Numbered from the stretch's first letter, positions 7,459 to 17,695 are shown. The stretch is DNA of 64,000 bases from Leptospira wolffii serovar Khorat str. Khorat-H2 (GCF_000306115.2 NZ_AKWX02000016.1:40162-104161), one strand, 5' to 3'. Translations and numbers: made by a program. The notes: generated by a model not told the origin, from the sequence alone.

Positions 7459-10400
7459 CTATTTTTTCTTCTTGGTTCCGCCCTTTTTCGGATTGGATTC
7501 CACGCCTTTCGCCCATTCCTCCAGAGAAGAATTAGCGGATACGTTATGCGGATCTATTTCCGGATGGCCGGATATTCTCGCCGTCATGTCAGGGCGGAAT
7601 TGGGTCTCTATCCACTCTCTGAACTTATCAATTCCTCCAAAGATGGAAGGAACCACGATTAGAGTTACCAATGTGGAGAGGATCAAGCCTCCTATGATTG
7701 CGATACCCATCGCGGTCCTGGACTTTGCGGCTTCTCCCAATCCTAATGCGATGGGAACCGTTCCCATGATCATCGCGATCGAGGTCATTAGGATCGGACG
7801 GAGACGAATCAGTCCCGCCTCAAAGATCGCCTCGTTTCGGCTGATCCCTCTATCGTGGATCGCCTGCATTGCATAATCCACGAGTAGGATCGAGTTCTTG
7901 GCCACGAGTCCCATGAGTAGGATGAGCCCGATCATGGAGAAGATATTCAACATCTCTCCCGTCAAGAAGAGGGCGAAGAACGCTCCGGAGATCGCAGGAG
8001 GGATTGCAAATAGGATCGTTACCGGAGTGATGAATGACTCGTATAAGGATGATAATACGAGATAGATGAAGATCAGAGCCAATCCGAAAGCGATGATCAC
8101 GTTCAAAAAGAGTTCCTTCAAATCTTCCGACTGTCCTTGGAAATTGAATCGGATTCCCGTAGGAGGAGGAAGTTCTTTGGTAAGAATCTTTGTAGCCTCG
8201 TCCATGGCGGTTCCGATCGCTCCTCCCGGAGCCAGGTTTGCGTTGATCACCACAGCTCTAGCTCTATCGATACGGTTGATCCGGGACGGTCCCAGGTTTT
8301 CCTTGCCGGAGCTGATCGCGGTGAGAGGAATCAAGCGGTTCGCTATATTCGGGACCTTGGTCTGGCCATAAGCGGCTCTCAGGTTTCTTTGCTCCGGTCT
8401 AAGCCTCATTCGGACCTCGTACTCCAAGCCCTTATCGTAGAATTTGCTGACCTGGTCCCCCGCGATCTGATATCTCAGTTCCGAACCGGCTACTCCGGGC
8501 AACACTCCCACAAGTTGCATTCTGGAATTATCCAATACGATCTGGTATTCGGGTTTTCCTCCTCGGAAATCCGAGTCTAAATCCGCCAACTCTTTGATCG
8601 TCTTCAAGCGTTCTATTAGTTTTTTAGAATATGCTTCGATTTCTTCCAGGTTATTGCCTTTTAGAACCAACTGGAACGGATATTGGACCCCGCCTCCCAC
8701 TGCCGAATAATCCGAGACTGCCGGTCGAGCATAATCGTATGCCTTCAGCATCTTACGGATTTCTTCCTTGATGGATGTAGTATCCTTGCTTCTTTTTTTG
8801 GAGGAAACTAAGGCGATTGCGAGAACCGCAGTATTCGGTTCTCCTCCGTCAGGCTTACCGATGGTGATTGCGATTTTATCCATCTCGGGGAACTTTTGGA
8901 GTTCCGCGAGTACCTTATCCGAGACTTCCTTGGTTCCTTGCAGACTGGTTCCCGGCGGAAGGTCCAGGGTCACCATGAATTCTCCCTGGTCGTTCGCTGG
9001 TAAGAAGGTCTTTTTCACGAAAAAGCAATTTACGAAACCGGAAAGTACGAATATCGCCAGCGTTAAGAGGATGATTTTTCCGGGATGTGCGAGAGCATAT
9101 TTCATGATGATCCCGTACATCCTCTCCAGCCAAGTCTGGAAACGATCGAATGCCTCCACGGCTCGGTTCTTTTTGTCGTGAGTCAGTTTTCCGGCAAAGT
9201 AAGCGGAAAGCATGGGAGCCACAAACAATCCGTCGAAGAGGGAGATGATCATGGCGAATACCACGGTCAATCCGAACTGCTTGAAAAATTGTCCTACGAT
9301 TCCGGAGAGAAATCCTACCGGGAAGAATACGGCGATCACAGTTAAGGAGGTCCCGATTACGGCCAACGCCACTTCCATGGTTCCTTTCTCTGCGGCTTCC
9401 AATACGGTGGCGCCTTCTTCCAATTTACGGAAAATATTCTCTCGGACCACGATGGCGTCGTCCACCAACAGACCCACGGCCAACGACAAGGCCAAGAGAG
9501 TCATAACGTTTATCGTGAAACCCATCACCCACATGATGATAAAGGCTCCGAGTAGCGAGTTGGGAAGAGCGAGTCCCGTGATCACCGTGGACCTTATATT
9601 TCCTAAGAAGAAATAGACCGTGATGACCGCGAGTAGGATCCCTAAAACGATGGCTTCCGTCACGTCTTCCACGTTATAGCGTATCCATTTGGATCCGTCC
9701 CGAATGAGTCGGATTTTGGGTTTTCCCGCTAAAGGTTGGATGTCTGCGTTGAGTTTATCGATTCTCTTCAACACCTCGTCGGCCACGGCGACCGTATTCG
9801 CTCCGGATTGTTTGTATACGTCTATGAATAATGCCGGTTTCAATTCCCTTTCGGTCACGGGTTCCTTGGCCCCTGTGATTTTACCTATGGTTCTCTTGAT
9901 TCTTCCCGGGAGTTGTTTCATCCAGAGGAAAGGGTGGTTCAATAGACCGGCTTCTTCCTCTTCGATTTCGTCGCTTTTCGGAGCCCATAGATATCCCAGG
10001 GTTTCCTCGTCCTCAGTTCCGTCTCTTACGGAGCCGAGTTCTTTGATGAGAACGGAGTTACCCACGTCCCCGCCGAAGGAAACGATCGTGTTCTCGATCT
10101 GGGAAAGGGATTCGTATCTTCCCAGAGTTCTATAAGAAGTTTCTTTATTACCTAAATCGAATTTACCTACGGGAACGTTCAATCCCGCGGTCTTAAGGCG
10201 GTTTGCGATGACCACCATCGGCATTTGGTAGGCTGCGAGTTTGTTTCGATCCAATTCGATCTGGATCTCCCTTCTCGTTCCTCCCACGAGTTTTACCGAA
10301 CCCACTCCCGCGATTTGTTCCAATTTCGATTTAACGGTTTCCTTAGCTAGGTCGTAGAGTTTTGCCTGATCCAAATCCGCGAATACCGCTAATCGAATGA

Positions 10401-10812
10401 TGGGTTGGTCGGCGGGATCGAAACGAACCACCTTAGGTTCCTTGATCCCGTCCGGCAACTTAGGACGGACCAAGGCGGTTTTATCACGGAATTGTTGCTC
10501 TGCGTATTTGATATCCGTGGAAAGTGTGAATTCTCCGAAAACCACGGAGACTCCTTCCTGGTTTCGGGACGTGATCTTCTTTAATCCTGAGATGGAGGAA
10601 AGTTCCTCTTCGAGAGGCTTGGAAATCAATTCCTCGATTTCCTCCGGTCCCGCTCCGGGATAGATCGTGGTAACGGACACGACCGGGATATTTACGTCCG
10701 GAAAGAGATCCACACCCATTTTACTGAGGGAGAAGATCCCTGTGATCAACATCAGAATGACTAAGCTTGTGATAAAGATCGGACGTTTGATGGAAAGGAG
10801 CGCTATATTCAA
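7459..10812 (-). CDS. RND efflux transporter, AcrB/HAE1 family
   Basis: 1117 residues, inner-membrane proton-driven pump. The start is TTG, supported by GGAGG 4 bases upstream and by the family-typical opening MNIALLSIKRP. The proton-relay aspartates are present in GLLVDDAIVVREN (about residue 445) and the matching lysine in GLVAKNSILLVDYA (about 970), in TM4 and TM10. Two large periplasmic loops follow TM1 and TM7. The first loop carries an acidic insertion (about residues 270-300, DEIEEEEAG). No membrane-fusion or outer-membrane partner is next to it, so those must be encoded elsewhere. Substrates are unknown; the C-terminus ends in a lysine-rich tail. Confidence 0.93.
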   Translation of the reverse strand: MNIALLSIKRPIFITSLVILMLITGIFSLSKMGVDLFPDVNIPVVSVTTIYPGAGPEEIEELISKPLEEELSSISGLKKITSRNQEGVSVVFGEFTLSTDIKYAEQQFRDKTALVRPKLPDGIKEPKVVRFDPADQPIIRLAVFADLDQAKLYDLAKETVKSKLEQIAGVGSVKLVGGTRREIQIELDRNKLAAYQMPMVVIANRLKTAGLNVPVGKFDLGNKETSYRTLGRYESLSQIENTIVSFGGDVGNSVLIKELGSVRDGTEDEETLGYLWAPKSDEIEEEEAGLLNHPFLWMKQLPGRIKRTIGKITGAKEPVTERELKPALFIDVYKQSGANTVAVADEVLKRIDKLNADIQPLAGKPKIRLIRDGSKWIRYNVEDVTEAIVLGILLAVITVYFFLGNIRSTVITGLALPNSLLGAFIIMWVMGFTINVMTLLALSLAVGLLVDDAIVVRENIFRKLEEGATVLEAAEKGTMEVALAVIGTSLTVIAVFFPVGFLSGIVGQFFKQFGLTVVFAMIISLFDGLFVAPMLSAYFAGKLTHDKKNRAVEAFDRFQTWLERMYGIIMKYALAHPGKIILLTLAIFVLSGFVNCFFVKKTFLPANDQGEFMVTLDLPPGTSLQGTKEVSDKVLAELQKFPEMDKIAITIGKPDGGEPNTAVLAIALVSSKKRSKDTTSIKEEIRKMLKAYDYARPAVSDYSAVGGGVQYPFQLVLKGNNLEEIEAYSKKLIERLKTIKELADLDSDFRGGKPEYQIVLDNSRMQLVGVLPGVAGSELRYQIAGDQVSKFYDKGLEYEVRMRLRPEQRNLRAAYGQTKVPNIANRLIPLTAISSGKENLGPSRINRIDRARAVVINANLAPGGAIGTAMDEATKILTKELPPPTGIRFNFQGQSEDLKELFLNVIIAFGLALIFIYLVLSSLYESFITPVTILFAIPPAISGAFFALFLTGEMLNIFSMIGLILLMGLVAKNSILLVDYAMQAIHDRGISRNEAIFEAGLIRLRPILMTSIAMIMGTVPIALGLGEAAKSRTAMGIAIIGGLILSTLVTLIVVPSIFGGIDKFREWIETQFRPDMTARISGHPEIDPHNVSANSSLEEWAKGVESNPKKGGTKKKK

Positions 10813-11178
10813 GTTGCCTCCGGAGGTCTTAGGATCCGGGAATCAAATCTCGGAAGCCGACCAGGACCTCAAGGAATCCAATTAGACCGGTTCCCGAATT
10901 TTCGGAAAGAAATTCGTGAACAGGAGTCGGGAAATTTGGAAGAAATGGTTTTAAGCCAGGACTAACTTACTCGGAGGAAAAGAATTCGGCGCCTTGGATT
11001 CTTATCCCGAACCGGCGAGTTGGCAGACATAAGCGAATTCCGTTCGGAATTTTTCGCGATCCGCTAAACGAATACGATCCTTACCGGTGCTTGGAGACCG
11101 GGATCGATCCGATGAAAAAATCGGCTTCCGATAGTCGCCCTTCGAGAAGAGCATCAGAAAAATCTAAGATAAAAGCTC
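10813..11178. other. Intergenic region, no gene seen
   Basis: About 365 bases between two minus-strand genes without a credible ORF. At 11036-11051 there is a short dyad AATTCCG-TT-CGGAATT followed on the plus strand by TTTT, which may be a weak terminator. The bases next to 10812 carry the RND ribosome-binding site. Confidence 0.4.
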
Positions 11179-12279
11179 TTAGTAGATTCTACGGATCGCT
11201 TGGGAAATTCTCTGGATATTATCCTTGGTCAGGTTAGGATAAATCGGAATGCAATGTCCCCTCTGATACAATCTTTCTCCGTTAGGAAACTCGGAATTCG
11301 GAAGATCCAGAATATGATGGATGGGTTCTGAAACGGTTCTACGAGTACCGATTTGCAGGGATCTAAAATATCTCTCAACCTGCTCGTAATTTCCAGGGGC
11401 CACGATTACGAAGCGATTGAAAGTCTCCGTACTAGGATCGTTGAAATGAGAACCTACCTGGGAACCTTGGATAGATTGCAGATAGACCTGCGCGATTTTC
11501 CTTTTTCTCTCCAGAATCACTCCCAAATTAGAGAGCTGTTCGATTCCTAGAGCCGCTTGGTAATCGATCATATCGTAATCCAGTCTAGGTTGCCCTTCTC
11601 TTCGAGCGTAAGGTTCTTTGCCGTCCTTGCGGGCGCGGATCTTTTTGGCGATGGAATCGTCGTCCGTACAGATCAGAGCCCCGTTTCCTGTGGTAATTAG
11701 GAATTCTACGGAAAGACCGCAAATGGAAATCTTTCCTTGTTTTCCTGGAGTGAAGGTTTCCGTGCGGGCACCTACCGCCTCGGAGAAATCTTCGATTACC
11801 GGTCTTCCTTTGAAGTCGTACTTGGAAAAGTCGATCAGGGAACCGAAGGTATGATCCACTATGACGGCTTTAATGGAATCGTCTTCCAAGGACTTAGCGA
11901 GTTCCTGAGGACAGACATGAAAGGAATGTTTTTCCAGATCCAAAACGGCGGGCTGGGCCTGGATTAAAAAGATAGCATCTAAAGCGGCGAGAGGAGCGAA
12001 AGTGGAGAGAGCTACTTTGTCTCCCGGTTGGATCTCCAACGCCAAAAGAGCCAGATGATAAGCCGCAGTCAGGCTGTTTGCGGAGACGACTTGCTTGGTC
12101 CTAAAAGTGGAAGAAAACGCTTTCTCGAATTTATGAGTCACCGATCCGGAAGAAAGTTGGTCTTCTACCAAAGCCTCCAAAACGGTTTTCAAGTCTTCCC
12201 GGGAGAGGGTAGGTTTATTGTACTCAATATCCGTTTTTTTTCGGTTTGGTTTCTCTAAAACTTCTGTTTCCGCGCTCAT
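11179..12279 (-). CDS. DegT/DnrJ/EryC1/StrS-fold protein lacking the PLP lysine
   Basis: 366 residues, usual length for the sugar aminotransferase family. The N-terminal substrate and cofactor motifs are kept in recognisable form: SANSLTAAYHLALLAL, GDKVALSTFAPLAA and EDFSEAVGAR. The family normally has SF-x-x-x-K then TTGEGG; here the segment is GLSVEFLITTGNGAL near residues 186-200, so the position of the Schiff-base lysine is Phe or Glu and the glycine-rich turn is changed. It therefore cannot work as an ordinary transaminase; a dehydratase-like, binding or regulatory role is possible. It stands alone on the minus strand. Confidence 0.82.
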   Translation of the reverse strand: MSAETEVLEKPNRKKTDIEYNKPTLSREDLKTVLEALVEDQLSSGSVTHKFEKAFSSTFRTKQVVSANSLTAAYHLALLALEIQPGDKVALSTFAPLAALDAIFLIQAQPAVLDLEKHSFHVCPQELAKSLEDDSIKAVIVDHTFGSLIDFSKYDFKGRPVIEDFSEAVGARTETFTPGKQGKISICGLSVEFLITTGNGALICTDDDSIAKKIRARKDGKEPYARREGQPRLDYDMIDYQAALGIEQLSNLGVILERKRKIAQVYLQSIQGSQVGSHFNDPSTETFNRFVIVAPGNYEQVERYFRSLQIGTRRTVSEPIHHILDLPNSEFPNGERLYQRGHCIPIYPNLTKDNIQRISQAIRRIY

Positions 12280-12455
12280 TGGCCTTCTCAGGTTCTAATA
12301 ACTTTATTATGTCGCATTATAACCGAAGTACAAGGCCAGTAAAGATATTTTTCGAAAATACCCTTCACCGGCCTGGATCGGTAGCTACCGCGACAGGTTT
12401 CGATTATCTATAGAATTGTCTAGACATTTTTAGTACAAGAAAAAAACGTCCCCGA

Positions 12456-12671
12456 TCAGTTTCCCGTGATCTTGTTTCGGATTCCGATCCAAATCTCGGG
12501 CAAGTACGCTCCTATAAAAATCAGGGCGAGTCCGGTATAGGTCCATTTATTGAAATAGGATTCGCCGGTGAACCGAAGGGTAGCGACGTTAATGATGGTG
12601 ATCCACCATCCGAATACGATGATGCCCGCACCGATTAGATTGGGGAAGATGAAGCCTAGAATTTTTGACAT
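12456..12671 (-). CDS. Small two-helix membrane protein
   Basis: 71 residues with two hydrophobic segments (about 5-30 and 43-63) separated by a short polar loop with FTGESYFNKW. GGAAACC lies upstream of the ATG. I do not recognise a family. It is isolated between the DegT-like gene and the divergent WYL regulator. Confidence 0.65.
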   Translation of the reverse strand: MSKILGFIFPNLIGAGIIVFGWWITIINVATLRFTGESYFNKWTYTGLALIFIGAYLPEIWIGIRNKITGN

Positions 12672-12857
12672 GGCAAAGGTTTCCTGAATTGGATTTGGCT
12701 CCGAAGTATCGAGGAAAGGATTTCCAATTCAAGCCGTTTTTCCGAAACCCCTTTTTCGGCTTAAGAAAGACTAGATTTCTGGTTGCGACGAATCGGACTC
12801 GGATGAGTACTTTCTATCGGGAAGATTCCGGACCGATATAAAGGGTCTTCGAAAAAC

Positions 12858-13877
12858 ATGAAAGAAGAACTAGACAAAGATTTAGACCCGGAAATCGAAC
12901 CTAGGGAGATGAATCCCACCGAGTATAGACTTCTTACATTATTGTTTCATTTTTTCCGTTTTCCGGACGGGCTGACCTTGAGTTCTCTTCGCAAGATCAT
13001 GGAAGGCTTTTACGATAACGAGAACAAGGACTCGGATCGCAGAAAACTTTCCAGAGACATCGAGGAATTGGAATCCTTAGGATTTCATATCAAATATTAT
13101 CCCCAAAAGAACGGAAAGGATTTCGTATATGTTCTCTCCAAGGATCCTCTTTCCAAATCTTTGCAATTCTCGGAAGAGGAGCTAAGAGAGATATCCGCGC
13201 TTCTGCTCAAAGGATTTTCCGAATCTCCAAAATACGAATTGTACACTGCCGCTCGAAAAATATTCGCGGGAGATCTGAGTTATTATCCGGAATTGGGAGA
13301 TTCCGCATCCGATTCGGAGGAAGAAGCGGGAGAAACCGCTTTTGCCGTGCTCGACGCGCTCAAGAACAAGGTGCCTATCCGAATCCGATATTATAAGAAT
13401 TTTCCCGAAGATTCCTATCTGAGGGAGGTGGACCCGATCCGACTCATCCGAAAGAGAGGCTCGGACCATTACCTACTCGCATACGATAGGGAAGACAAGG
13501 AAAGAAAGCGTTTCATTCTGCCCAAGATACAATCGGTGGAGGTCCTACAAGGGGATTTTCTTTACCAGTCCAGGGGAGCCAAGCGGGAAACCGAGGAGGA
13601 CCTGATCGTTCATGCGGCCTTGTTCCCGGTGCATGGGCCCAAGGAAGTGCAGTGGATTTGCAAGGAAGAGGGGCTTGTCAAAACCAAATTGTTCCTGAGC
13701 GGAATCGAATATAAGGAAGAAGGAAATCGACTGTCTTTCCGATCCACGAACCTGGAAGGATTATTACCTTTTCTTTGGCGATGGCCCGAGGCGATAGAGA
13801 CGATCTCCCCTCCGGAATTGAACGAGCTATATCAAAATTCCATAAAACAGACGTATAAGTTGTACGAAACCGTATAG
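12858..13877 (+). CDS. WYL-domain transcriptional regulator
   Basis: 339 residues. Residues 20-85 form a winged helix (TLSSLRKIMEGFYDNENKDSDRRKLSRDIEEL), the usual DNA-binding part of WYL regulators. The central region has the WYL pattern: KNKVPIRIRYYKNF, then EVDPIRLIRKRGSDHYLLAYDRE and KRFILPKIQSVEVL. The C-terminal 90 residues correspond to the WCX extension. The family senses ligands such as nucleic acid or nucleotides and often controls DNA damage or defence genes. A second WYL-like protein is encoded at 22541, unlike the adjacent PafB/PafC pairs of actinobacteria. Confidence 0.85.
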   Translation: MKEELDKDLDPEIEPREMNPTEYRLLTLLFHFFRFPDGLTLSSLRKIMEGFYDNENKDSDRRKLSRDIEELESLGFHIKYYPQKNGKDFVYVLSKDPLSKSLQFSEEELREISALLLKGFSESPKYELYTAARKIFAGDLSYYPELGDSASDSEEEAGETAFAVLDALKNKVPIRIRYYKNFPEDSYLREVDPIRLIRKRGSDHYLLAYDREDKERKRFILPKIQSVEVLQGDFLYQSRGAKRETEEDLIVHAALFPVHGPKEVQWICKEEGLVKTKLFLSGIEYKEEGNRLSFRSTNLEGLLPFLWRWPEAIETISPPELNELYQNSIKQTYKLYETV

Positions 13878-14018
13878 ATTCGGGCCTCATCCTCACCTAG
13901 GATCGGACCGGGCTGGCTTCGACAAATTACGTTGCGAAAAAAGTCCTAAGGTTGCGTGAAAAATCCTGATTTACGTAAAAAACTATAAACCCATTCTAAC
14001 GAAAATCCAAAGAAAACC

Positions 14019-15281
14019 ATGAAATTAAGATTCGTATTCCTGTTACTATTCTTCGCCCAAATCCTTTTCAATCTCGTGATGAAATATCTCTCGTACCAAG
14101 GAGATCCTTCTCCGGAATTACATGAAAGAATCCTAAAGTATTTCACCGAAGCCGATATCCAAGCCGGAACGGAATACGACAGAAGAGGATTTTTCGTCTC
14201 CATACTTTCCTCTTTGATCGATTTTGCAATCGCGGGTCTATTCGTATTCACCCCTTTGGCCGCGCGATTGGAGGCATTATTAGAATCCAAGATGAAAAGC
14301 AGATTCGAATTCTTAAGATACGTGGCGGTCGTTTTTCTATTTTTCAGCTCATTTTATCTCTTGGATTTTCTGGTTTCCCTACCTTTCAGCTATTATTTCG
14401 GATTCGTTCTCGAACATGAGTTCGAATTCTCTAAAATGACTTTCGGAGATTGGGTGATTCTGAAAGGAAAATCCTTCTTGCTGAGCTGGTTGTTCGGTTC
14501 GATCGGAATCCTGATCGTATCCCTGGTCTTGAAGTATTTGCGTAAGGCTTGGATCTTCGTAATGCCGGGAGTGTCTCTCGCCTTCGGGTTAATCGCATCC
14601 GTACTTTATCCGGTGGTTATCACTCCCATCTTTTACGATTTTCATCCCATCCAGGAAGGAAGTTTGAAATCCAAAATCCTATCGCTTTGCGATCACGCGG
14701 GCATCCGAGTGGAAAACGTTTTCGTAATCGAAGAAAGTAAATATTCCGGACACACGAACGCCTATTTCACAGGATGGGGAGAAAACCGGAAAATTTTCCT
14801 GTACGACACGCTCATCCAAAATCATACGGAAGAGGAAGTGGTGAGCGTGCTCGGACACGAGATCGGGCATTGGGTGCATAATCACCAGCTCATAGATATT
14901 ACTCTTAGCACGTTCGAAGTCTTTCTACTTTGCTTGGTGCTTTCCTATGTTTTCCGCAAAGCCAAAGAAGAAGGGTCTCTAACGTTAAAGGAATTCTATT
15001 CTCCTTCCAGTTTTCCTTTTCTTTTTCTGGTGCTTTCCGTGATCGGGACCCTTACCCAGCCCGCCTCCAGTTCTCTTTCCCGGAAGTTCGAAGTCGAAGC
15101 GGATAAGGAGGCTTTGGTGCTTACTGAGGACAAAAAATCCTTCATCAGTACCGAAATCAAATTGGCCAGGGACAATAAATCCCGATTGGATCCTCATCCT
15201 TGGGAAGTATTCTATTATCATTCCCACCCGACCGCTTTGGAGAGAATCGAATTTGCGGAAGCTTGGAAGCAATCGGATTAA
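14019..15281 (+). CDS. M48 family CAAX-prenyl-protease-like metallopeptidase (Ste24)
   Basis: 420 residues with seven or so membrane helices. The zinc site HEIGHW lies near residue 280, and the third ligand is in FEVEADKEAL near 360. N-terminal residues 1-210 match the Ste24 amino-terminal membrane domain. In bacteria these enzymes act on membrane or misfolded proteins; true CAAX processing is unlikely in Leptospira. Its stop is 17 bases from the end of the convergent DJ-1-like gene. Confidence 0.9.
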   Translation: MKLRFVFLLLFFAQILFNLVMKYLSYQGDPSPELHERILKYFTEADIQAGTEYDRRGFFVSILSSLIDFAIAGLFVFTPLAARLEALLESKMKSRFEFLRYVAVVFLFFSSFYLLDFLVSLPFSYYFGFVLEHEFEFSKMTFGDWVILKGKSFLLSWLFGSIGILIVSLVLKYLRKAWIFVMPGVSLAFGLIASVLYPVVITPIFYDFHPIQEGSLKSKILSLCDHAGIRVENVFVIEESKYSGHTNAYFTGWGENRKIFLYDTLIQNHTEEEVVSVLGHEIGHWVHNHQLIDITLSTFEVFLLCLVLSYVFRKAKEEGSLTLKEFYSPSSFPFLFLVLSVIGTLTQPASSSLSRKFEVEADKEALVLTEDKKSFISTEIKLARDNKSRLDPHPWEVFYYHSHPTALERIEFAEAWKQSD

Positions 15282-15298
15282 TCCACGATTTCTTTCGT

Positions 15299-16456
15299 CT
15301 ACCTCCAGGCATATTCTATTTGTAAGGCTACGAAGGCCGCTGTAGTTTTTCCGAAACGTTCCGCGATTTCCAACAAGGCACGATCCAAGGATTTATTCGC
15401 AGGAATAGAGTTATAATATTCTAATGCGGTTTCCGAAGGATCCAGATCCTTCCGGTCTTTATCCGGATGCAAGATAAGTCCTCCTTTCGTGCGGATTTGT
15501 TTCTTATTCTCGGACACGGAAATCGCGGCACTACGATAAGTGCGAGAATAAGCATCGGCAACCAAGGCGAGACTGACCTCGTCCGCATTTTCCGAAACTA
15601 TTATGGGGATTTCTTCGTGGGACCAGAAGGAAAGAGTATTCTTTACAACGGTCCAAATCGAATCCGATCCTAAATGAAAATCCTCGCTCTTGTGATTTCT
15701 ATCCCAGCCCGAAGCTCCGAATTTTGACGCAATAGACAGTGCTTTTTCTTTTCCAACAATGGCTTCCACTAAGGCTAGGGATACGGGAATCGAAGCGGTT
15801 ACTCCCGTAGTTGTAATGATTTTTCCGTCGATCACATAGCGACGGTTGCGGATCCATTTCGTGGACGGGAACTTCTTTTCCAGATCCGGAAAGGAATACC
15901 AATGTCCTGTCGCGGCTTTTTCTTGTAAAAGACCGGAATGGGCGAGAATCCAAACCCCATCGCAGATTCCTATAACGGTCGCGCCCTTGGAGGCCTGGGA
16001 CTTCAACCAAGAAGACACAACGGGGTTTTCGGAATTATGCATAGCCGGAACGACCACATAATCCGCTCCTTCAGGATACTTGGAATCAAAATAGGAAAGA
16101 GTCTCTCCGGTTTCCAGAACCAAGGCGGGAAAGAAACGAATCGGACCGGGGTTCGTAGAGAGCGCGTGTACATCCGCAATCTCCGCCTGCTTTAAAATTC
16201 CGTAAGGAACCAGAAAATCGGTTAGCTCCGTATACTCGTTCTCACCGATCACCGCAATGACGGGGCGTTTGCGACCGAACCGACTTTTATAAGATTCTAT
16301 CTTCTCGGTTCCTTCTTTAATTGTAGGAACCGGATCGGAGGCAAGGACTTCGCTACAATTCCAGAGTAGGATAGAGGAGAAGGCTAAAAATCCGAGACAA
16401 ATCCAAATCGGACAAAATGTTCTAAATGGGGGAAAAGATTTTGCTAAGAGTTTCAT
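15299..16456 (-). CDS. DJ-1/PfpI-like (class I glutamine amidotransferase fold) lipoprotein
   Basis: 385 residues from the preferred ATG; a longer reading to 16546 adds an unlikely basic stretch. GGGAGAG precedes this start, and a signal segment follows ending ILLWNC, acceptable as a leptospiral lipobox. The body has a DJ-1/PfpI fold with the nucleophile elbow GICDGVW near residue 161. This domain is also the N-terminal sensor half of GATase1-type AraC regulators. It is divergent, with only about 115 bases between starts, from a membrane-bound AraC regulator at 16573, suggesting that the two work together as an envelope sensor and a regulator. That link is inference. Confidence 0.78.
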   Translation of the reverse strand: MKLLAKSFPPFRTFCPIWICLGFLAFSSILLWNCSEVLASDPVPTIKEGTEKIESYKSRFGRKRPVIAVIGENEYTELTDFLVPYGILKQAEIADVHALSTNPGPIRFFPALVLETGETLSYFDSKYPEGADYVVVPAMHNSENPVVSSWLKSQASKGATVIGICDGVWILAHSGLLQEKAATGHWYSFPDLEKKFPSTKWIRNRRYVIDGKIITTTGVTASIPVSLALVEAIVGKEKALSIASKFGASGWDRNHKSEDFHLGSDSIWTVVKNTLSFWSHEEIPIIVSENADEVSLALVADAYSRTYRSAAISVSENKKQIRTKGGLILHPDKDRKDLDPSETALEYYNSIPANKSLDRALLEIAERFGKTTAAFVALQIEYAWR

Positions 16457-16572
16457 ACCCGCATTCTCTCCCATTTTCGGGGTCCCGTCGTCCGTCCGGA
16501 TACGGAAGGACCTAGAAAATCCAAGATCGGAAAAAAATCTGGACATCCTTCCTGAAACGAAATTCTTATTTC

Positions 16573-17679
16573 ATGCTTTCCTTCCTTGCTTTCGGAGCGG
16601 GTCTTTCGTTTTTAATGGCTCTTGCCAATTGGTTCTCAAGATTTCGAGTAAGTCCCCATAAAAATAGATCCTTCAATTCTTTCGGAAAGATAGGAAATCT
16701 CCGTTTCGATCCGGTTCCATGGTTATTCTTTTCCGTTTCGATCGTGCTTTGTCATCTGTATCTTGAATTATCCGATTCCATTCGGGTACTTCCCTGGATT
16801 TACGGGATGCACATTCCGTTCTTGTTTTGGATCGGGCCTTTGAATCATATGTATTTGCGGGTTCTAAGCGGGCAGGGATCCGGAAGGTTTGGGACTCTAC
16901 ACTTTCTTCCTCCCGTTTTAGCGATCTCGGTTCTAAGTCCTTTCTTCTTTTCATCTTCCGAGATAAAACTAAAGCTCATAGAAAGTCCGAGCGATTCGCA
17001 GTTTCATTTTATTCTACTCTGCTTACTGATCCTGGGCACTCTTTCAAATTTCATTTATCCTACTTTGCTTCTGCGAAAGATCTGGGGATGGAGTTCTAAG
17101 AGTGAAGAGAAGAATCGATCCGCCTTCTATCCTTTTCTTTTTCTGTATTCTTTTACGATCTTAGTGCTTCTATTGTTCGTGATCGCTCAGATATTCTTTA
17201 TGCCTTTTTTTCCGATTGCGGGAGGGGCGTTGAGTTTGCTCGTATGTGCGATTTTTCTAGTAGGGGCCGCAAATCCGGATCTGCTCTCCCGGTTTCGAAC
17301 GGAATCCAGGGAAGCCAGTTATTCGGAGACTAGAATCAAAGGATTGGATTTGGATTCTATCTTGTCCAGGATGGAGATCCTAATGGGAGAGAGAAGAATG
17401 TTCCTGAACGAAGATCTGACTCTAGGAGGTCTTGCGGCCGAACTTGGGATCGGATCCCACCAACTTTCGGAGATTCTGAATACCAAGATCGGCAAGAGTT
17501 TTCGGGAATATCTAACCGAATTCCGTTTAGAAGAAGCGGCATCACTTCTTCTCTCCGAGCCCCAGAGATCCGTACTATCCGTTCTTTATTCTTCCGGATT
17601 CAATTCCAAATCCGCATTTCACAAACTCTTTCAGGAGAGATACGGACTCACTCCTACCGAATACAGATCTCGTTCTTAA
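16573..17679 (+). CDS. Membrane-bound AraC-family transcriptional regulator
   Basis: 368 residues. About seven hydrophobic helices occupy residues 1-235. The cytoplasmic C-terminal 100 residues form an AraC double helix-turn-helix: LTLGGLAAELGIGSHQLSEILN, then the second helix pair with SVLYSSGFNSKSAFHKLFQERYGLTPTEYR. This layout, a multi-span sensor fused directly to AraC, is common in Leptospira. The partner gene is probably the divergent DJ-1-like lipoprotein. Signal and targets are unknown. Confidence 0.87.
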   Translation: MLSFLAFGAGLSFLMALANWFSRFRVSPHKNRSFNSFGKIGNLRFDPVPWLFFSVSIVLCHLYLELSDSIRVLPWIYGMHIPFLFWIGPLNHMYLRVLSGQGSGRFGTLHFLPPVLAISVLSPFFFSSSEIKLKLIESPSDSQFHFILLCLLILGTLSNFIYPTLLLRKIWGWSSKSEEKNRSAFYPFLFLYSFTILVLLLFVIAQIFFMPFFPIAGGALSLLVCAIFLVGAANPDLLSRFRTESREASYSETRIKGLDLDSILSRMEILMGERRMFLNEDLTLGGLAAELGIGSHQLSEILNTKIGKSFREYLTEFRLEEAASLLLSEPQRSVLSVLYSSGFNSKSAFHKLFQERYGLTPTEYRSRS

Positions 17680-17695
17680 TTTATTCTAGAAGAAT

